Of a stretch of 64,000 nucleotides of DNA, positions 43,284-52,415 are shown one piece after another. The first letter of the stretch is position 1; every line of letters begins with the position of its first letter. The notes below the pieces were generated by a model. That model saw only the letters and a program-made list of their open reading frames with translations. It did not search any database and was not told where the DNA came from. The position numbers were made by a program, and so were the translations under genes. Source of the DNA: Spirochaeta isovalerica (GTDB taxonomy: Bacteria > Spirochaetota > Spirochaetia > DSM-2461); the NCBI RefSeq assembly GCF_014207565.1, contig NZ_JACHGJ010000004.1, positions 186,001 to 250,000 of the forward strand, written 5' to 3'.

Positions 43284-43784
43284 TCAACTCGTAAAATTCA
43301 CCAGAAGACCGTAAATCTCATCAACTCCCCGAAGAATATCCATCTGATCCTTCTGGGAAGTGAGGATATAGGCTGCAAGTTTTTCCAGCTTCGTATCCAC
43401 AACTTTGATAAGAGTATACTGCTTCTGTTCCATTGTCCTGGGATTTCTTATCCCCGCAACGGTTTCGGCTTCTATGCCATTTTTGACTACGTAATTGAAG
43501 AAATGCTTGATCGATTCACGATACTTCTTCAAATTGGCTAATGTCTGTTCGCTTTTCAGCGTTTCTCCGATCTGATACAGATCATCCAGTATTTCTTCCA
43601 GCTTTTCATGTTCTGCCGACAGAGTCCCGAGGGTTCCATTTCCCGAAACAGAATCCTGAGAGTCTGCAAGGAGTGACCCGAAGGTATGTACCTTACCGGC
43701 TTTTTTCTCATCTTTCTTTCTCTTCCCCTTTTTATCGGGATTAAGATGGAACGCCGCGGATGAAGGAAATCCTATTTTTTCCAC
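43284..43784 (-). CDS. YaaR (DUF327) family protein
   Basis: 166 residues. Coiled-coil, largely helical protein with conserved blocks FFNYVVKNGIEAETVAG and LIKVVDTKLEKLAAYIL. Family function is unsettled; genetic neighbours in Bacillus are yaaQ, holB and yaaT. Overlaps the bactofilin upstream by 13 bases. Confidence 0.88.
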   Translation of the reverse strand: MEKIGFPSSAAFHLNPDKKGKRKKDEKKAGKVHTFGSLLADSQDSVSGNGTLGTLSAEHEKLEEILDDLYQIGETLKSEQTLANLKKYRESIKHFFNYVVKNGIEAETVAGIRNPRTMEQKQYTLIKVVDTKLEKLAAYILTSQKDQMDILRGVDEIYGLLVNFTS

Positions 43785-44233
43785 GAGAGAAACTCAGCTT
43801 TTGCCTTATCCTCTTTTTTTTCCTCTGATGTACCCCAATCGGGTTTATACTCCGAAACAGCTGCACCTTTTCTGTGCTCGTAAGTGGAGGCTTCACCAGA
43901 GAGGACCCGGCATTTACCATTGAAGATGACGCCCTCTTCGATAATTATTCCCGGAGCTTCTATATTTCCGAGAACCATACCGGTTGAGAGTACCACGACT
44001 TTCCCCGTTGAATAAATATTTCCTTTAACGACTCCGCCTATTACGACTGAGCCGGCATTTATACTGCACTTGACTCTTCCCGATTTGCCGATCAGAACTT
44101 TTCCGTCTGTATTGATGCTGCCGGTAAAATCACCGTCGATTCTGAGGAGCCCCGATAGATTCAGTTCACCGTCAAAACGCGTGCCTTTACCGACAAGGGA
44201 ATTGATATAGGAGTTATCTTTGCTGTTACTCAT
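43772..44233 (-). CDS. Bactofilin
   Basis: 153 residues. Beta-helix core with repeated DGxxxG units (RFDGELNLSGLLRIDGDFTG, GKVLIGKSGRVKCSI, VVIGGVVKGNIYS) and a flexible C-terminus. Adjacent and coupled to the M23 peptidase (start on its last base), the classical bactofilin-endopeptidase pairing in which the filament positions the wall-cutting enzyme. Confidence 0.9.
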   Translation of the reverse strand: MSNSKDNSYINSLVGKGTRFDGELNLSGLLRIDGDFTGSINTDGKVLIGKSGRVKCSINAGSVVIGGVVKGNIYSTGKVVVLSTGMVLGNIEAPGIIIEEGVIFNGKCRVLSGEASTYEHRKGAAVSEYKPDWGTSEEKKEDKAKAEFLSWKK

Positions 44234-45255
44234 TATTTATACTCTTCAATCGTCCATTTAATGACTTCATATGCATTGTCCGTCATATTGATAAACTTGG
44301 CGGGATCAAGAACCTGAGAACCGATCCGCACTTCGTAATGAAGGTGGGGACCGTCGGACAGACCGGAGTTACCCATTGTTCCGATAACATCCCCCTGTTT
44401 CACTTCCTGACCTTCTTTAACGTATATATTCTGCATATGGGCGTATTTCGTATCAAAACCGTACTTGTGCTGAATGACCATATAGTGGCCGAAACCGTTC
44501 TTCTCATAATCGACCAGAGTCACCTTGCCGTTTGCCGTGGCGACGATCGGCTGACCCATTCCGTATCCCAGATCAAGTCCCTTATGAAGATACCATTCTC
44601 CGGTAAAGGGGTGAATCGCCGGACCATAGGGATTCGTAACCCTTCCGCGAACGCCTTTCAGAGGCCATAAGGTAGGGATATCAGTCAAAAGGGCTTTCTG
44701 AGAGAGAAGCACATCGGTTATCTCATTGAGCGGCTCAATGGAATTATCGAGAGACATTCTGAGTTTTTTCAGATCTCCCACTTCATTGTTTGAATTGCTG
44801 TCCGTTTCGATCATATTGACGAAATCGGAAAGGTCGCCCTGAGAACGGGCCAGAGATTCGTTGGCACTGCTGTCGATTCCGAGAGAAGTGAGCGTTTTAC
44901 TCAATGTCTCATTAAACGAACCGGCAACTTTCATAAGTGAATCGATCTCTTCCCGGACGACTTCCAGACTGGCTTCGCTGTTCCGCAGATTGCTCCGGCT
45001 GGCCATGAGCTGCTGACGGTTGCCTGTATAATGGGTTGAGAACCAGAAAAAAGCTCCAAGCAGAGCCAGAACGAAAACTCCCGAAAAGACGAGAGTGAAA
45101 AGAGATATCTGAATATTAACAACTTTTTCTTCGGAATGAGGAATGAACATAACTGTCAGTTTCCGGCGACCCGCTTTAATGAAGCGGACAAAAAAATTAT
45201 CCCGTCGACTTGTCATGGAAAGGAGATTATCGTCCTTTTTCTTTCTATCCCTCAT
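44233..45255 (-). CDS. M23 family metallopeptidase, membrane-anchored
   Basis: 340 residues. One transmembrane helix (about residues 55-75, LFSGVF-like FTLVFSGVFVLALLGAFFW), a coiled-coil periplasmic stalk (80-190) and a C-terminal LytM domain (about 200-320) with zinc motifs HKGLD and HLHYEV. Cuts peptidoglycan cross-links, or activates other hydrolases. Co-transcribed with the bactofilin, YaaR, YaaT and zinc-ribbon genes. Confidence 0.93.
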   Translation of the reverse strand: MRDRKKKDDNLLSMTSRRDNFFVRFIKAGRRKLTVMFIPHSEEKVVNIQISLFTLVFSGVFVLALLGAFFWFSTHYTGNRQQLMASRSNLRNSEASLEVVREEIDSLMKVAGSFNETLSKTLTSLGIDSSANESLARSQGDLSDFVNMIETDSNSNNEVGDLKKLRMSLDNSIEPLNEITDVLLSQKALLTDIPTLWPLKGVRGRVTNPYGPAIHPFTGEWYLHKGLDLGYGMGQPIVATANGKVTLVDYEKNGFGHYMVIQHKYGFDTKYAHMQNIYVKEGQEVKQGDVIGTMGNSGLSDGPHLHYEVRIGSQVLDPAKFINMTDNAYEVIKWTIEEYK

Positions 45256-45464
45256 GGTTTTTTATATCCTGATCGCATAAAAGATGCTCGCATGTATTAT
45301 AATAGATTTTCGGCACTTGGATTTTATACCATAATAGCTTATTTAAGCAAGATTATCCCATCTTTTACCAATTAAGTCAAATTTAATAGTATTGGCTCTG
45401 TACAACCCAGGCTTTTGATACGATAATAAGGCCATCATCCATTTTAAATTATAAGCGGTACAAT
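45256..45464. promoter_or_regulatory. Divergent promoter region (M23 operon / tatD)
   Basis: 209 AT-rich bases between divergent starts. No Shine-Dalgarno precedes tatD; TATAAG (45449-45454) lies 10 bases before its ATG. No clear -35 partners, so boxes are not assigned. Confidence 0.4.
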
Positions 45465-46247
45465 ATGAATTATTTTGATACTCACGCTCATATCGGGCTT
45501 ATACACGAAGATCCGATCGAACAGTTACTCATAGTGAAAGAAGCAGCCAGAGAAGGTGTCAAAGGCATTATAAGCATCTGCAATAATCTGAGGGATTTTC
45601 CCGAAATTTACGATAATCTGTCATCTGCATCCAATGTCTATTTCAGTGCCGGCGTATCCCCTTCTGAAGTTGATCATCCCGGTAAAGACTGGCAATACGT
45701 GCTGACCGGATTTCTCAAACAGAACAAAGTTGTCGCGCTAGGCGAAACTGGTCTCGATTATTTTAAAAAATACGGCGATAAGAACTCCCAGGTGGAGCTG
45801 TTCATTCAACAGCTTGAGATTGCCGATCACTACGAACTCCCCGTTATCATTCACAACAGGAATGCGGGAGATGATATTCTCGATATTCTCAAGACGAAGC
45901 TTCCCGACAGAGGAGGTGTTCTCCACTGCTTTTCCGAGGATTGGGGCTTCGCGAAAAAAGCTCTGAGCCTGCACGATAATCTCTACATCTCTTTTGCGGG
46001 AAATCTGACATACAAAAATGCCAAGAACCTTCATGAGACAGTAGCCAATATGCCTCTGGACAGAATCGTAATAGAGAGCGAAAGCCCCTTTATGATCCCT
46101 GCGGAACATCGCGGAAAGAGAAATAAACCCAAATATCTTCCATCTACAGCCGATTTTGTAGCCCAGATCAGAGATACAGACCTTGAAACGATTTGCGAAA
46201 GCCTTTATGAAAATTCATTGAGGCTATTCAATATCGATGGAAAATAG
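45465..46247 (+). CDS. TatD family metal-dependent hydrolase (DNase-like)
   Basis: 260 residues. Metal-binding motifs DTHAHIG (N-terminal HxH), ALGETGLDYFKKYG (Glu) and HNRNAGDD. TatD proteins are 3'-5' DNases or general hydrolases in stress responses. Its last bases overlap the dus gene (11 bases), making a plus-strand unit of tatD-dus-dksA. Confidence 0.92.
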   Translation: MNYFDTHAHIGLIHEDPIEQLLIVKEAAREGVKGIISICNNLRDFPEIYDNLSSASNVYFSAGVSPSEVDHPGKDWQYVLTGFLKQNKVVALGETGLDYFKKYGDKNSQVELFIQQLEIADHYELPVIIHNRNAGDDILDILKTKLPDRGGVLHCFSEDWGFAKKALSLHDNLYISFAGNLTYKNAKNLHETVANMPLDRIVIESESPFMIPAEHRGKRNKPKYLPSTADFVAQIRDTDLETICESLYENSLRLFNIDGK

Positions 46248-47232
46248 AAAGAATTTATACAAACCTGTTAAAATAGGAAAGCTGGAGGTGCCGGGAAATC
46301 TTTTTCTGGCACCTCTTGCCGGTTATACGGACCGGGCTTTCCGCAGAATCTCCCGCGAAATGGGAGCAGACTTCACCTACACAGAAATGATCTCTTCGGA
46401 AGCTGTCGTCAGAGGGAATGACAAAACACTCGACCTGGCGGAAAAAGCGCCGAATGAGGAGATTTACGGTATCCAGATTTTTTCCGGCAGCGCGGAATCC
46501 GCCGCCGGTTCTCTGGAAAAACTCCTGCCCTTCAACCCCTCGGTCATTGACCTGAACTGCGGCTGTCCCGTTCCCAAAATAATCAAATCCGGTGCGGGAT
46601 CGGCTCTTATGCAGAATCCTGAAAAAATCCGGGAGATAGTCAGAGCGCTGACATCTCTGACCGATATTCCCGTAACAGTTAAGATCCGTTCCGGCTGGAC
46701 TTCCGACACAATCAATTATCTCCAAGCGGCGGAAATGGCATTGGAGGGAGGCGCCTCTCTCATATCAATCCATCCCAGAACGAGAGCGCAGGCTTACAGC
46801 GGGAAGTCGGACTGGTCATGCATAAAGAAGCTGAAAGAGGAGTTCGATGTTCCGGTTATCGGTTCAGGTGATCTCTACTCCGGTGAAGATGCCAGAAGGA
46901 TGCTGGAAGAAACGGGTTGCGACGCCGTGATGTTCGCCCGGGGAGCCATCGGCAATCCTTTTGTTTTTGCTGAATCCAAAGCGGTTCTGACAGGAGAATC
47001 CCGGACCGCACCCACAGAAGAGGAAAGAGTCGAAGCCGCTTTCCGCCACTTCGATTACGCTGTAGCCTACATCGGTGAAGAACGGGCAGTCAAAGAGATG
47101 AGAAAGCATCTCTGCGCTTATACAAAAGGCATTCAGGGCGGCTCGGCTTTCCGGAACAGGATCGTCCACGGCACTTCGGTCCGGGAATACAAAGAAATGT
47201 TTGATGAATTTCTCGGGAGCCTGCGCTTGTGA
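46237..47232 (+). CDS. dusB: tRNA-dihydrouridine synthase (DusB type)
   Basis: 331 residues. FMN-dependent reduction of uridine to dihydrouridine in the tRNA D-loop. Motifs are LFLAPLAGYTDRAFRRISRE, LNCGCPVPKIIKSGAGSALM (catalytic Cys) and VTVKIRSGW. Upstream tatD overlap and a short downstream gap to the DksA-like gene imply an operon. Confidence 0.93.
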   Translation: MENRKNLYKPVKIGKLEVPGNLFLAPLAGYTDRAFRRISREMGADFTYTEMISSEAVVRGNDKTLDLAEKAPNEEIYGIQIFSGSAESAAGSLEKLLPFNPSVIDLNCGCPVPKIIKSGAGSALMQNPEKIREIVRALTSLTDIPVTVKIRSGWTSDTINYLQAAEMALEGGASLISIHPRTRAQAYSGKSDWSCIKKLKEEFDVPVIGSGDLYSGEDARRMLEETGCDAVMFARGAIGNPFVFAESKAVLTGESRTAPTEEERVEAAFRHFDYAVAYIGEERAVKEMRKHLCAYTKGIQGGSAFRNRIVHGTSVREYKEMFDEFLGSLRL

Positions 47233-47280
47233 CCGGAAAAAAGAGAATCAGAGATCGCAGGAATCCGGGATTCCATCATA

Positions 47281-47622
47281 ATGACTGAATTAGAACTTTT
47301 AAAGTTTCGGAAACAAATCGAAGAGGGTATTGAAGAGATTCTCCGGCGCATGCCTTTTTTGAAAGAGGAAGCCAGGGGCAATCCCTACAGCTGCAGTATT
47401 GGAAAAGTGAGTTGGATGGATTCCCAGAATGACAAAGGAATCAGCGAGCAGCTCCTCAGGGAGAGCAAACTCCGCCTTGAAAAACTGCGGAACGCCATGA
47501 TGCGCATAGAGAACGGTACTTACGGCATATGCATCCGCTGCGGGAATGCTATCCCCCCCGGCCGTCTTGAGATTATCCCCGAAGTTCTTCTATGCCTTTC
47601 CTGCGCCGAAAAGAAAAAGTGA
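47281..47622 (+). CDS. TraR/DksA-type zinc-finger protein
   Basis: 113 residues: N-terminal coiled-coil (LRESKLRLEKLRNAMMRIE) and C-terminal C4 zinc finger (CIRCGN, CLSCAEKK) with a short loop. DksA-family proteins act in the RNA polymerase secondary channel. The coiled-coil tip lacks the usual DxxDxA motif, so its mode of action is unclear. Confidence 0.9.
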   Translation: MTELELLKFRKQIEEGIEEILRRMPFLKEEARGNPYSCSIGKVSWMDSQNDKGISEQLLRESKLRLEKLRNAMMRIENGTYGICIRCGNAIPPGRLEIIPEVLLCLSCAEKKK

Positions 47623-47634
47623 TTATCTGATAAA

Positions 47635-47656
47635 CCTGTTCTGCCCCGGGAACAGG
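47635..47656. terminator. Hairpin after the DksA-like gene
   Basis: CCTGTTC (47635-47641) / GAACAGG (47650-47656), 7-bp perfect stem, 8-base GC loop. No T-run on either strand, so a weak or rho-assisted terminator, or an attenuator between convergent genes. Confidence 0.5.
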
Positions 47657-47695
47657 GAAAGCAATTCTCCAGGCTTAAAAATGAGCGGTAAATAA

Positions 47696-48199
47696 TTATT
47701 CCAGACTTTCAAGAAAGAGGATTTCCCTCCTGGTCCACCGGGGCGGAGAGGGATTGTTTTTCAGGACGGATCTGTTCAGTTCCAGCGCTTTAGCGGGCTC
47801 TATCCAGACAGGTGTCATCTCTAGCGCCTTTTCATAATCATCGAGGTTCTGAACCGTCTGTTCTCCTGTATCAACTTCGCAGGAATAATAATGAGAATTC
47901 ATCCGGAAAAAATCCATATCAGGTTCCGCGGCCTCGGAAAACTCCGAAATTAATGCAATTTGCGGCCCCATATCCGAAATGATATAACCGCTTTCCTCCA
48001 GTATTTCCCGGCGAAGAGCCTCTTCGTGATTTTCTCCTGCTTCGATCCCGCCACCGGGAAGTTTATAGTCTCCGTTCTGAGGCGAATGAATAAAAAGGAC
48101 CCTGTCTCCGCTCCTGATATAAGCTCTGACAGCTTCTCTGGTAAAACTGTTTCCCTGAAGATTAAGCGATTTCTGATGATGAAGTTTCAGTTCTATCAT
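47696..48199 (-). CDS. NUDIX hydrolase
   Basis: 167 residues. The Nudix box (about residues 50-72) has GGIEAGENHEEALRREILEE as its start. Cleaves nucleoside diphosphates linked to another moiety; substrate not predictable. An extra N-terminal strand region (LKLHHQKSLNLQGN) and C-terminal Trp-rich end. Transcribed alone, convergent with the dksA-like gene. Confidence 0.9.
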   Translation of the reverse strand: MIELKLHHQKSLNLQGNSFTREAVRAYIRSGDRVLFIHSPQNGDYKLPGGGIEAGENHEEALRREILEESGYIISDMGPQIALISEFSEAAEPDMDFFRMNSHYYSCEVDTGEQTVQNLDDYEKALEMTPVWIEPAKALELNRSVLKNNPSPPRWTRREILFLESLE

Positions 48200-48259
48200 G
48201 ATTCCTTCCGGTTTTTATAAAATACTGCCACATGACCTCTAAACCGGTCTATATAAAGG

Positions 48260-48295
48260 CTGACATCAACGGTTCAATAAATTAAAAGATGTCAG
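48260..48295. repeat. 8-bp inverted repeat upstream of the NUDIX gene
   Basis: CTGACATC (48260-48267) and GATGTCAG (48288-48295) with a 20-base AT-rich gap. May be an operator or a hairpin; position is 60-95 bases upstream of the NUDIX start. Confidence 0.35.
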
Positions 48296-48312
48296 ATAGA
48301 TTTTATAAATCA

Positions 48313-48336
48313 GACAGCCTCTATACTGAGGCTGTC
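48313..48336 (-). terminator. leuA-leuB operon terminator
   Basis: GACAGCCTC (48313-48321) / GAGGCTGTC (48328-48336), 9-bp perfect stem with 6-base loop, 27 bases past the leuB stop on the minus strand, followed by a U-rich (TGATTTATAAAAT) stretch. Confidence 0.75.
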
Positions 48337-48362
48337 CTGTTAATGCAATAACTTAATACAGA

Positions 48363-49424
48363 TTAAATGAAAGAACAGATGAGATCGCCCATCGAAGAGG
48401 TGCTGATGATCTCATCGCCTGCTTTTGCGATATCGCCGGTCCTGTGTCCATCGGCAATCACTTTATCGACAGCTTTCCTGATAGCCGTTGCCGCTTCAAC
48501 TTTTTCGAAAGATGTTTCCAGCATCATGGCGAGCGACAGAATCTGGGCGATTGGATTGGCCTTACCCTGTCCGGCGATATCGGGGGCACTTCCTCCCGCC
48601 GGCTCGTAAAGGCTGATTTCCGCCCCGAGAGAGGCTGAAGGGAGCATGCCCAGAGAGCCGCAGATGGCCGCGGATTCGTCGGAGAGAATATCTCCGAATA
48701 GATTGGAAGTGAGTATGACATCGAACTGAAGCGGATTGAGCATCAACTGCATGGCCGCATTGTCCACATACATATGCTCGAGCGTCACTTCGGGATAGTC
48801 CTTAGCCACTTCGATAACGACTTTTCTCCAGAGCTTGGAACTGGAAAGAACATTGGCTTTATCGACCGATGTCACTTTTCCCCTTCTCATTTTCGCCTGC
48901 CGGAAAGCGACATGGGCGATCTGCTCAACCTGCTCCCGCGTATAGATCATCGTATCGAAAGCTTCTTCATCGGTGAGTTTTTTCGGCTGGCCGAAGTAGA
49001 TGCCGTGGGCCAGCTCCCGGACTGTAAGCAGATCGACTTTCCCTGAAAGCACTTTGGGAGAAAGAGGAGAGCTTTCCTTCAGTTCTTCATAAACGACTGC
49101 CGGTCTCAGGTTGATATAGAGGCTCAGGAGTTTTCGCAAAGCCAGAAGTCCTCCCAGTTCGGGAGTTAATTCCGGTGCCAGGTTATCCCATTTTGGCCCG
49201 CCGATACTGCCGAGCAATACGGCATCGGATCCCAAAGCCAGTTTCTGTGTTTCTTCGGGAAGGGGATGACCTGTGGCATCGATGGCCGCTCCGCCAATCA
49301 GCCCTTTTTCTATTTCAAGCTTGAAGCTGAATTTTTCTTCAGTTTTGTGAAGCACTTTCAGGGCTTCATCCATAACTTCCGGGCCTATACCGTCTCCCGG
49401 CAATACTGCAATTTTATCTGCCAT
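48363..49424 (-). CDS. leuB: 3-isopropylmalate dehydrogenase
   Basis: 353 residues. Leucine biosynthesis, NAD-dependent oxidative decarboxylation. Motifs are AVLPGDGIGPEVMDEAL, LRPAVVYEE and the metal-binding EHMYVDNAAMQL / SDEAAAICGSLG-like SDESAAICGSLGML. Lies 23 bases after leuA. leuC and leuD are not in the window. Confidence 0.96.
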   Translation of the reverse strand: MADKIAVLPGDGIGPEVMDEALKVLHKTEEKFSFKLEIEKGLIGGAAIDATGHPLPEETQKLALGSDAVLLGSIGGPKWDNLAPELTPELGGLLALRKLLSLYINLRPAVVYEELKESSPLSPKVLSGKVDLLTVRELAHGIYFGQPKKLTDEEAFDTMIYTREQVEQIAHVAFRQAKMRRGKVTSVDKANVLSSSKLWRKVVIEVAKDYPEVTLEHMYVDNAAMQLMLNPLQFDVILTSNLFGDILSDESAAICGSLGMLPSASLGAEISLYEPAGGSAPDIAGQGKANPIAQILSLAMMLETSFEKVEAATAIRKAVDKVIADGHRTGDIAKAGDEIISTSSMGDLICSFI

Positions 49425-49447
49425 TCTATATGTTTCCTTTCTTCTGA

Positions 49448-51139
49448 TTAGTCCATTTTATCCATGCGGTCCAGCGCACAGAGAAGAGCTTTAAGCGAAG
49501 CGCCATTAATGCTCGGGTCGACTCCGACCCCGAATCGTCCCTGTCCGTTTTTATTGACCATCTGAATATAAGCCACAGCCTGGGAATCGGCTCCTTCGGT
49601 CAGAGCGTGCTCGCTGTAGGAACTGAGTCTGACGCCCTCCTCAAGATGACCCGATTCGATAAGTGCGTGGAAAAAGGCGTCGATAGGACCATTTCCATGG
49701 CCGGTCATCTCAAATCTCTCACCCTTCTCTTCCATTGTGGCGATGATTTCAACGGCATTGTGAACGTCGGTTGCTTCATCGTCATCGAGTATAGCATTGA
49801 TTTTATACTTGTGGAGTTTCAATCTCCGCCCGTCGGTGAGATACTCTTTGTTGAATACATCGTATATCTCATCGCCTTTGAGCTCATCGCCCCGTTCATC
49901 GGTGATTCTCTGAATAATGGCGCTGAACTCGGGATGCATGGCTTTGGGAAGCTTGAGACCATACTGATCTTCCAGAACGAAGGCAACTCCGCCTTTTCCG
50001 GACTGACTGTTGATTCTGATAATGGCCTCGTATTCCCTCTGCAGGTCCGCCGGCTCGATAGGCAGATAAGGAAGGTCCCAGATCCTGCTATCGGATTTCC
50101 TGTATTTTTCCAGACCTTTCCGGATAGCGTCCTGATGGGAACCGGAGAATGCCGTATAGACAAGTTCTCCTGCGTAGGGATGGCGCGGAGGAACTGTCAT
50201 CTTTGTGCACCGCTCGTAGACTTCGATCAACCTGTTGATGTCACTGAAATCCAGTTCAGGGTCGATTCCCTGGGAGTAAAGATTCATGGCCAGCGTGATG
50301 ATATCCACATTTCCGGTTCTCTCTCCGTTTCCGAAAAGCGTTCCCTCAACCCTGTCCGCTCCGGCAAGAAGTCCCAGTTCCGAGGCGGCTGCTCCGGTCC
50401 CCCGGTCATTGTGAGTGTGGAGGCTTATTATCAGGTGCTCGCGCCTGTTGATATTGCGGCACATCCACTCGATCTGATCAGCATAAATATTGGGAAGTGA
50501 CATTTCCACGGTGGCGGGCAGGTTTATTATCAATTTATTCTCTTCATCGGGGTCGATAATCTCAATGACAGCATCGCAGATCTCTTTGGCGAAATCGAGC
50601 TCCGTTCCGGTGAAACTTTCCGGTGAGTACTCATAGCGGATTTCCGTATCGCTGTGTTTCGCGGCAATCTCCTTTATGAGTCTGGCGCCCTCCACAGCTA
50701 TTTCTATAATCTCTTCGCGGCTTTTATTGAATACCACATCTCTCTGAACTGTAGAAGTTGAATTATAGAAATGGATAATCGCTTTTTTGGCCCCTTTAAT
50801 GGCCTCAAAAGACCGCTCTATCAAATGAGCTCTTGCCTGAGTGAGAATCTGAACCGTTACATCCTCCGGTATGCGGTTTTCATCTATCAGACGTCTGAGA
50901 AACTCAAACTCTGTTTCGGAAGCGGAGGGGAATCCGACTTCGATCTCTTTGAACCCCAGGGACAGGAGTAGTTCAAACATTTCAATCTTTTCTTCAACGC
51001 TCATGGGAACCGGCAGCGCCTGATTACCGTCGCGTAGATCCACACTGCACCAGCCCGGTGCTTTCGTGATTGATTTGTCTGGCCATTGCCGATCGGGAAG
51101 ATCGACAGGCTTGAATGCTCTGTACTTCCTGTAATTCAT
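49448..51139 (-). CDS. leuA: 2-isopropylmalate synthase, long form
   Basis: 563 residues from the ATG at 51139 (AGGAG 8 bases upstream; a longer frame is open to 51268 but has no such signal). Condenses acetyl-CoA and 2-ketoisovalerate. Catalytic motifs are CSVDLRDGNQA, LHTHNDRGTGAA and NGERTGN. The N-terminus (YRKYRAFKPVDLPDRQWP) and length mark the actinobacterial-type LeuA2 family. C-terminal regulatory domain present, so leucine feedback is likely. Confidence 0.95.
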   Translation of the reverse strand: MNYRKYRAFKPVDLPDRQWPDKSITKAPGWCSVDLRDGNQALPVPMSVEEKIEMFELLLSLGFKEIEVGFPSASETEFEFLRRLIDENRIPEDVTVQILTQARAHLIERSFEAIKGAKKAIIHFYNSTSTVQRDVVFNKSREEIIEIAVEGARLIKEIAAKHSDTEIRYEYSPESFTGTELDFAKEICDAVIEIIDPDEENKLIINLPATVEMSLPNIYADQIEWMCRNINRREHLIISLHTHNDRGTGAAASELGLLAGADRVEGTLFGNGERTGNVDIITLAMNLYSQGIDPELDFSDINRLIEVYERCTKMTVPPRHPYAGELVYTAFSGSHQDAIRKGLEKYRKSDSRIWDLPYLPIEPADLQREYEAIIRINSQSGKGGVAFVLEDQYGLKLPKAMHPEFSAIIQRITDERGDELKGDEIYDVFNKEYLTDGRRLKLHKYKINAILDDDEATDVHNAVEIIATMEEKGERFEMTGHGNGPIDAFFHALIESGHLEEGVRLSSYSEHALTEGADSQAVAYIQMVNKNGQGRFGVGVDPSINGASLKALLCALDRMDKMD

Positions 51140-51417
51140 AATGTATCTCCTGTCTTTTAGGGGTGTCCTCTTCTCTTTTTTAAGAAGATGATGCGATATT
51201 CGCTGTCCTCTCAAAATAATGAATGAGAAAAAAGGTGTCCAAACTTTTATCACATTATTTTTGAACATAGCTTTTTTGTCCAGTTTAAAAGCGTACTTTT
51301 TTTAAAAATACTAATGTCTTTGAAGTATTTGTTAAGAAAATAAAAAATCAATGGGTTTTGAACATGGGAAATCGTGCTTCTGTGAAAACTCTCTACGTTT
51401 TTCGGAGTGAAAAAGAA
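51140..51417. other. AT-rich divergent region upstream of leuA
   Basis: About 280 non-coding bases between leuA and the CPBP promoter. On the minus strand the last 115 bases before leuA contain three GGACA pentamers (TTGGACACC, GAGGACAGC and GAGGACACC) and a small stem CTTCTT/GAGAAG. No T-box, no leucine-codon leader peptide and no obvious attenuator were seen. Confidence 0.4.
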
Positions 51418-51458
51418 TTGACTCAATTAGATATTTAGATTATTTTCTAATCATCTAA
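51418..51458 (+). promoter_or_regulatory. Promoter and SdpR-type operator of the CPBP protease gene
   Basis: TTGACT (51418-51423), 17-base spacer, TATTTT (51441-51446). The -10 lies inside TATTTAGATTATTTTCTAA (51432-51450), followed two bases later by ATCTAA. The same 19 bases, spacing and promoter geometry occur in front of sdpR at 53695. An additional TTAGATA half-site (51427-51433) precedes it. SdpR binding would block the -10. Confidence 0.75.
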
Positions 51459-51477
51459 CCAAAAAGAGGAAAACATC

Positions 51478-52371
51478 ATGTCCAATAAAGCGAAATTGTT
51501 TGTATTGCTGACCTTTGCTTTCAGCTGGTCTATTGTTCTGATTTTTAAACTGAGCGGTCTTGAATGGACCGGAACCACCTCTCTGTCCGTAACCCTTCCT
51601 TTTATGTTTACTCCCCTGCTGTCGGCAATAATTGTCAGGAAGGGGATATATAAGGAGAAAAAGATATTCTCTGAGGCGGTGTTGATCAAGCCCAACCGCT
51701 GGTTTGCCGCGGCATGGATAATTATGCCTGTTCTCGCCCTGGCAACCATGGCTGTCAGTCTTCTTATGCCGGGAATATCCTTCTAACCTTCCATGGACGG
51801 CTTACTTGATCAGTTCAGAGGCAGAATACCGGCAGACCAGTTACTTCTGATCGAAGAACAGATCCTAAACGCACCGATACACCCGATATGGATCGCTCTC
51901 ATTCAGGGTATGATCGCCGGAATAACAATCAATGCCATAGCGGGATTCGGCGAGGAATACGGATGGAGGGGACTTCTATACTCTGAAACCGGACATTCAG
52001 GATTCTGGAAAACATCGCTGTTAACCGGACTGATATGGGGAATCTGGCACAGCCCGATTATACTCTACGGCCACAATTATCCCGATCATCCCGTCATCGG
52101 GGTTCTGATGATGACTATCTGGTGTCTGCTTCTGGCACCGGTTTTTACCTATATCCGGTTCAAATCCCGCTCTGTGATTGCCGCATCGATTCTGCACGGA
52201 ACCCTCAACGGAACGGTTGGTATGGCTGTCATGACCGTATCGGGCGGGAGTGATCTGACCAGAGGAATGACCGGACTTTCGGGATTTATTGTTCTAGCCA
52301 TAGTCAACCTGATTCTGATTCCTCTGGTACAAAAAGAAAAGGAGCTCTGGGAGCTCCGGTTCAATCCATAA
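51478..52371 (+). pseudogene. CPBP-family intramembrane protease, interrupted by one in-frame stop
   Basis: A single reading frame of 297 residues plus stop, broken by TAA at 51784-51786. The first part (102 residues, SD AGAGG upstream) has three transmembrane helices; after the stop the same frame continues with PSMDGLLDQFRGRIPADQLL, a short helix and the catalytic core GFGEEYGWRGLL (EExxxR), LIWGIWHSPIILYG and ILHGTLNG. One base change (TCA to TAA, for example) would explain it. CPBP proteins act as immunity or maturation proteases (Abi type). The downstream ATG at 51793 has no ribosome-binding site. Confidence 0.85.
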
Positions 52372-52384
52372 CCGCCGTTAACCG

Positions 52385-52414
52385 GCAGACCAGTGATGCC
52401 CTCTGGTTGAATAC
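52385..52414. repeat. 30-bp direct repeat, copy 1 (rlmB 3'-end remnant)
   Basis: 26 of 30 bases match 52513-52542, the 3' end of rlmB. On the minus strand this copy with its flank reads VYSTRGHHWSAG then stop, close to rlmB's own MYETRRQHWSAK then stop. Suggests a duplicated gene end bordering the double-hairpin element. Confidence 0.7.
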
Positions 52415-52415
52415 A

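Noticed and set aside
51140-51417. Leucine attenuator or T-box upstream of leuA
   Set aside because: No run of Leu codons, no T-box core sequence and no anti-terminator pair were found; only short stems.
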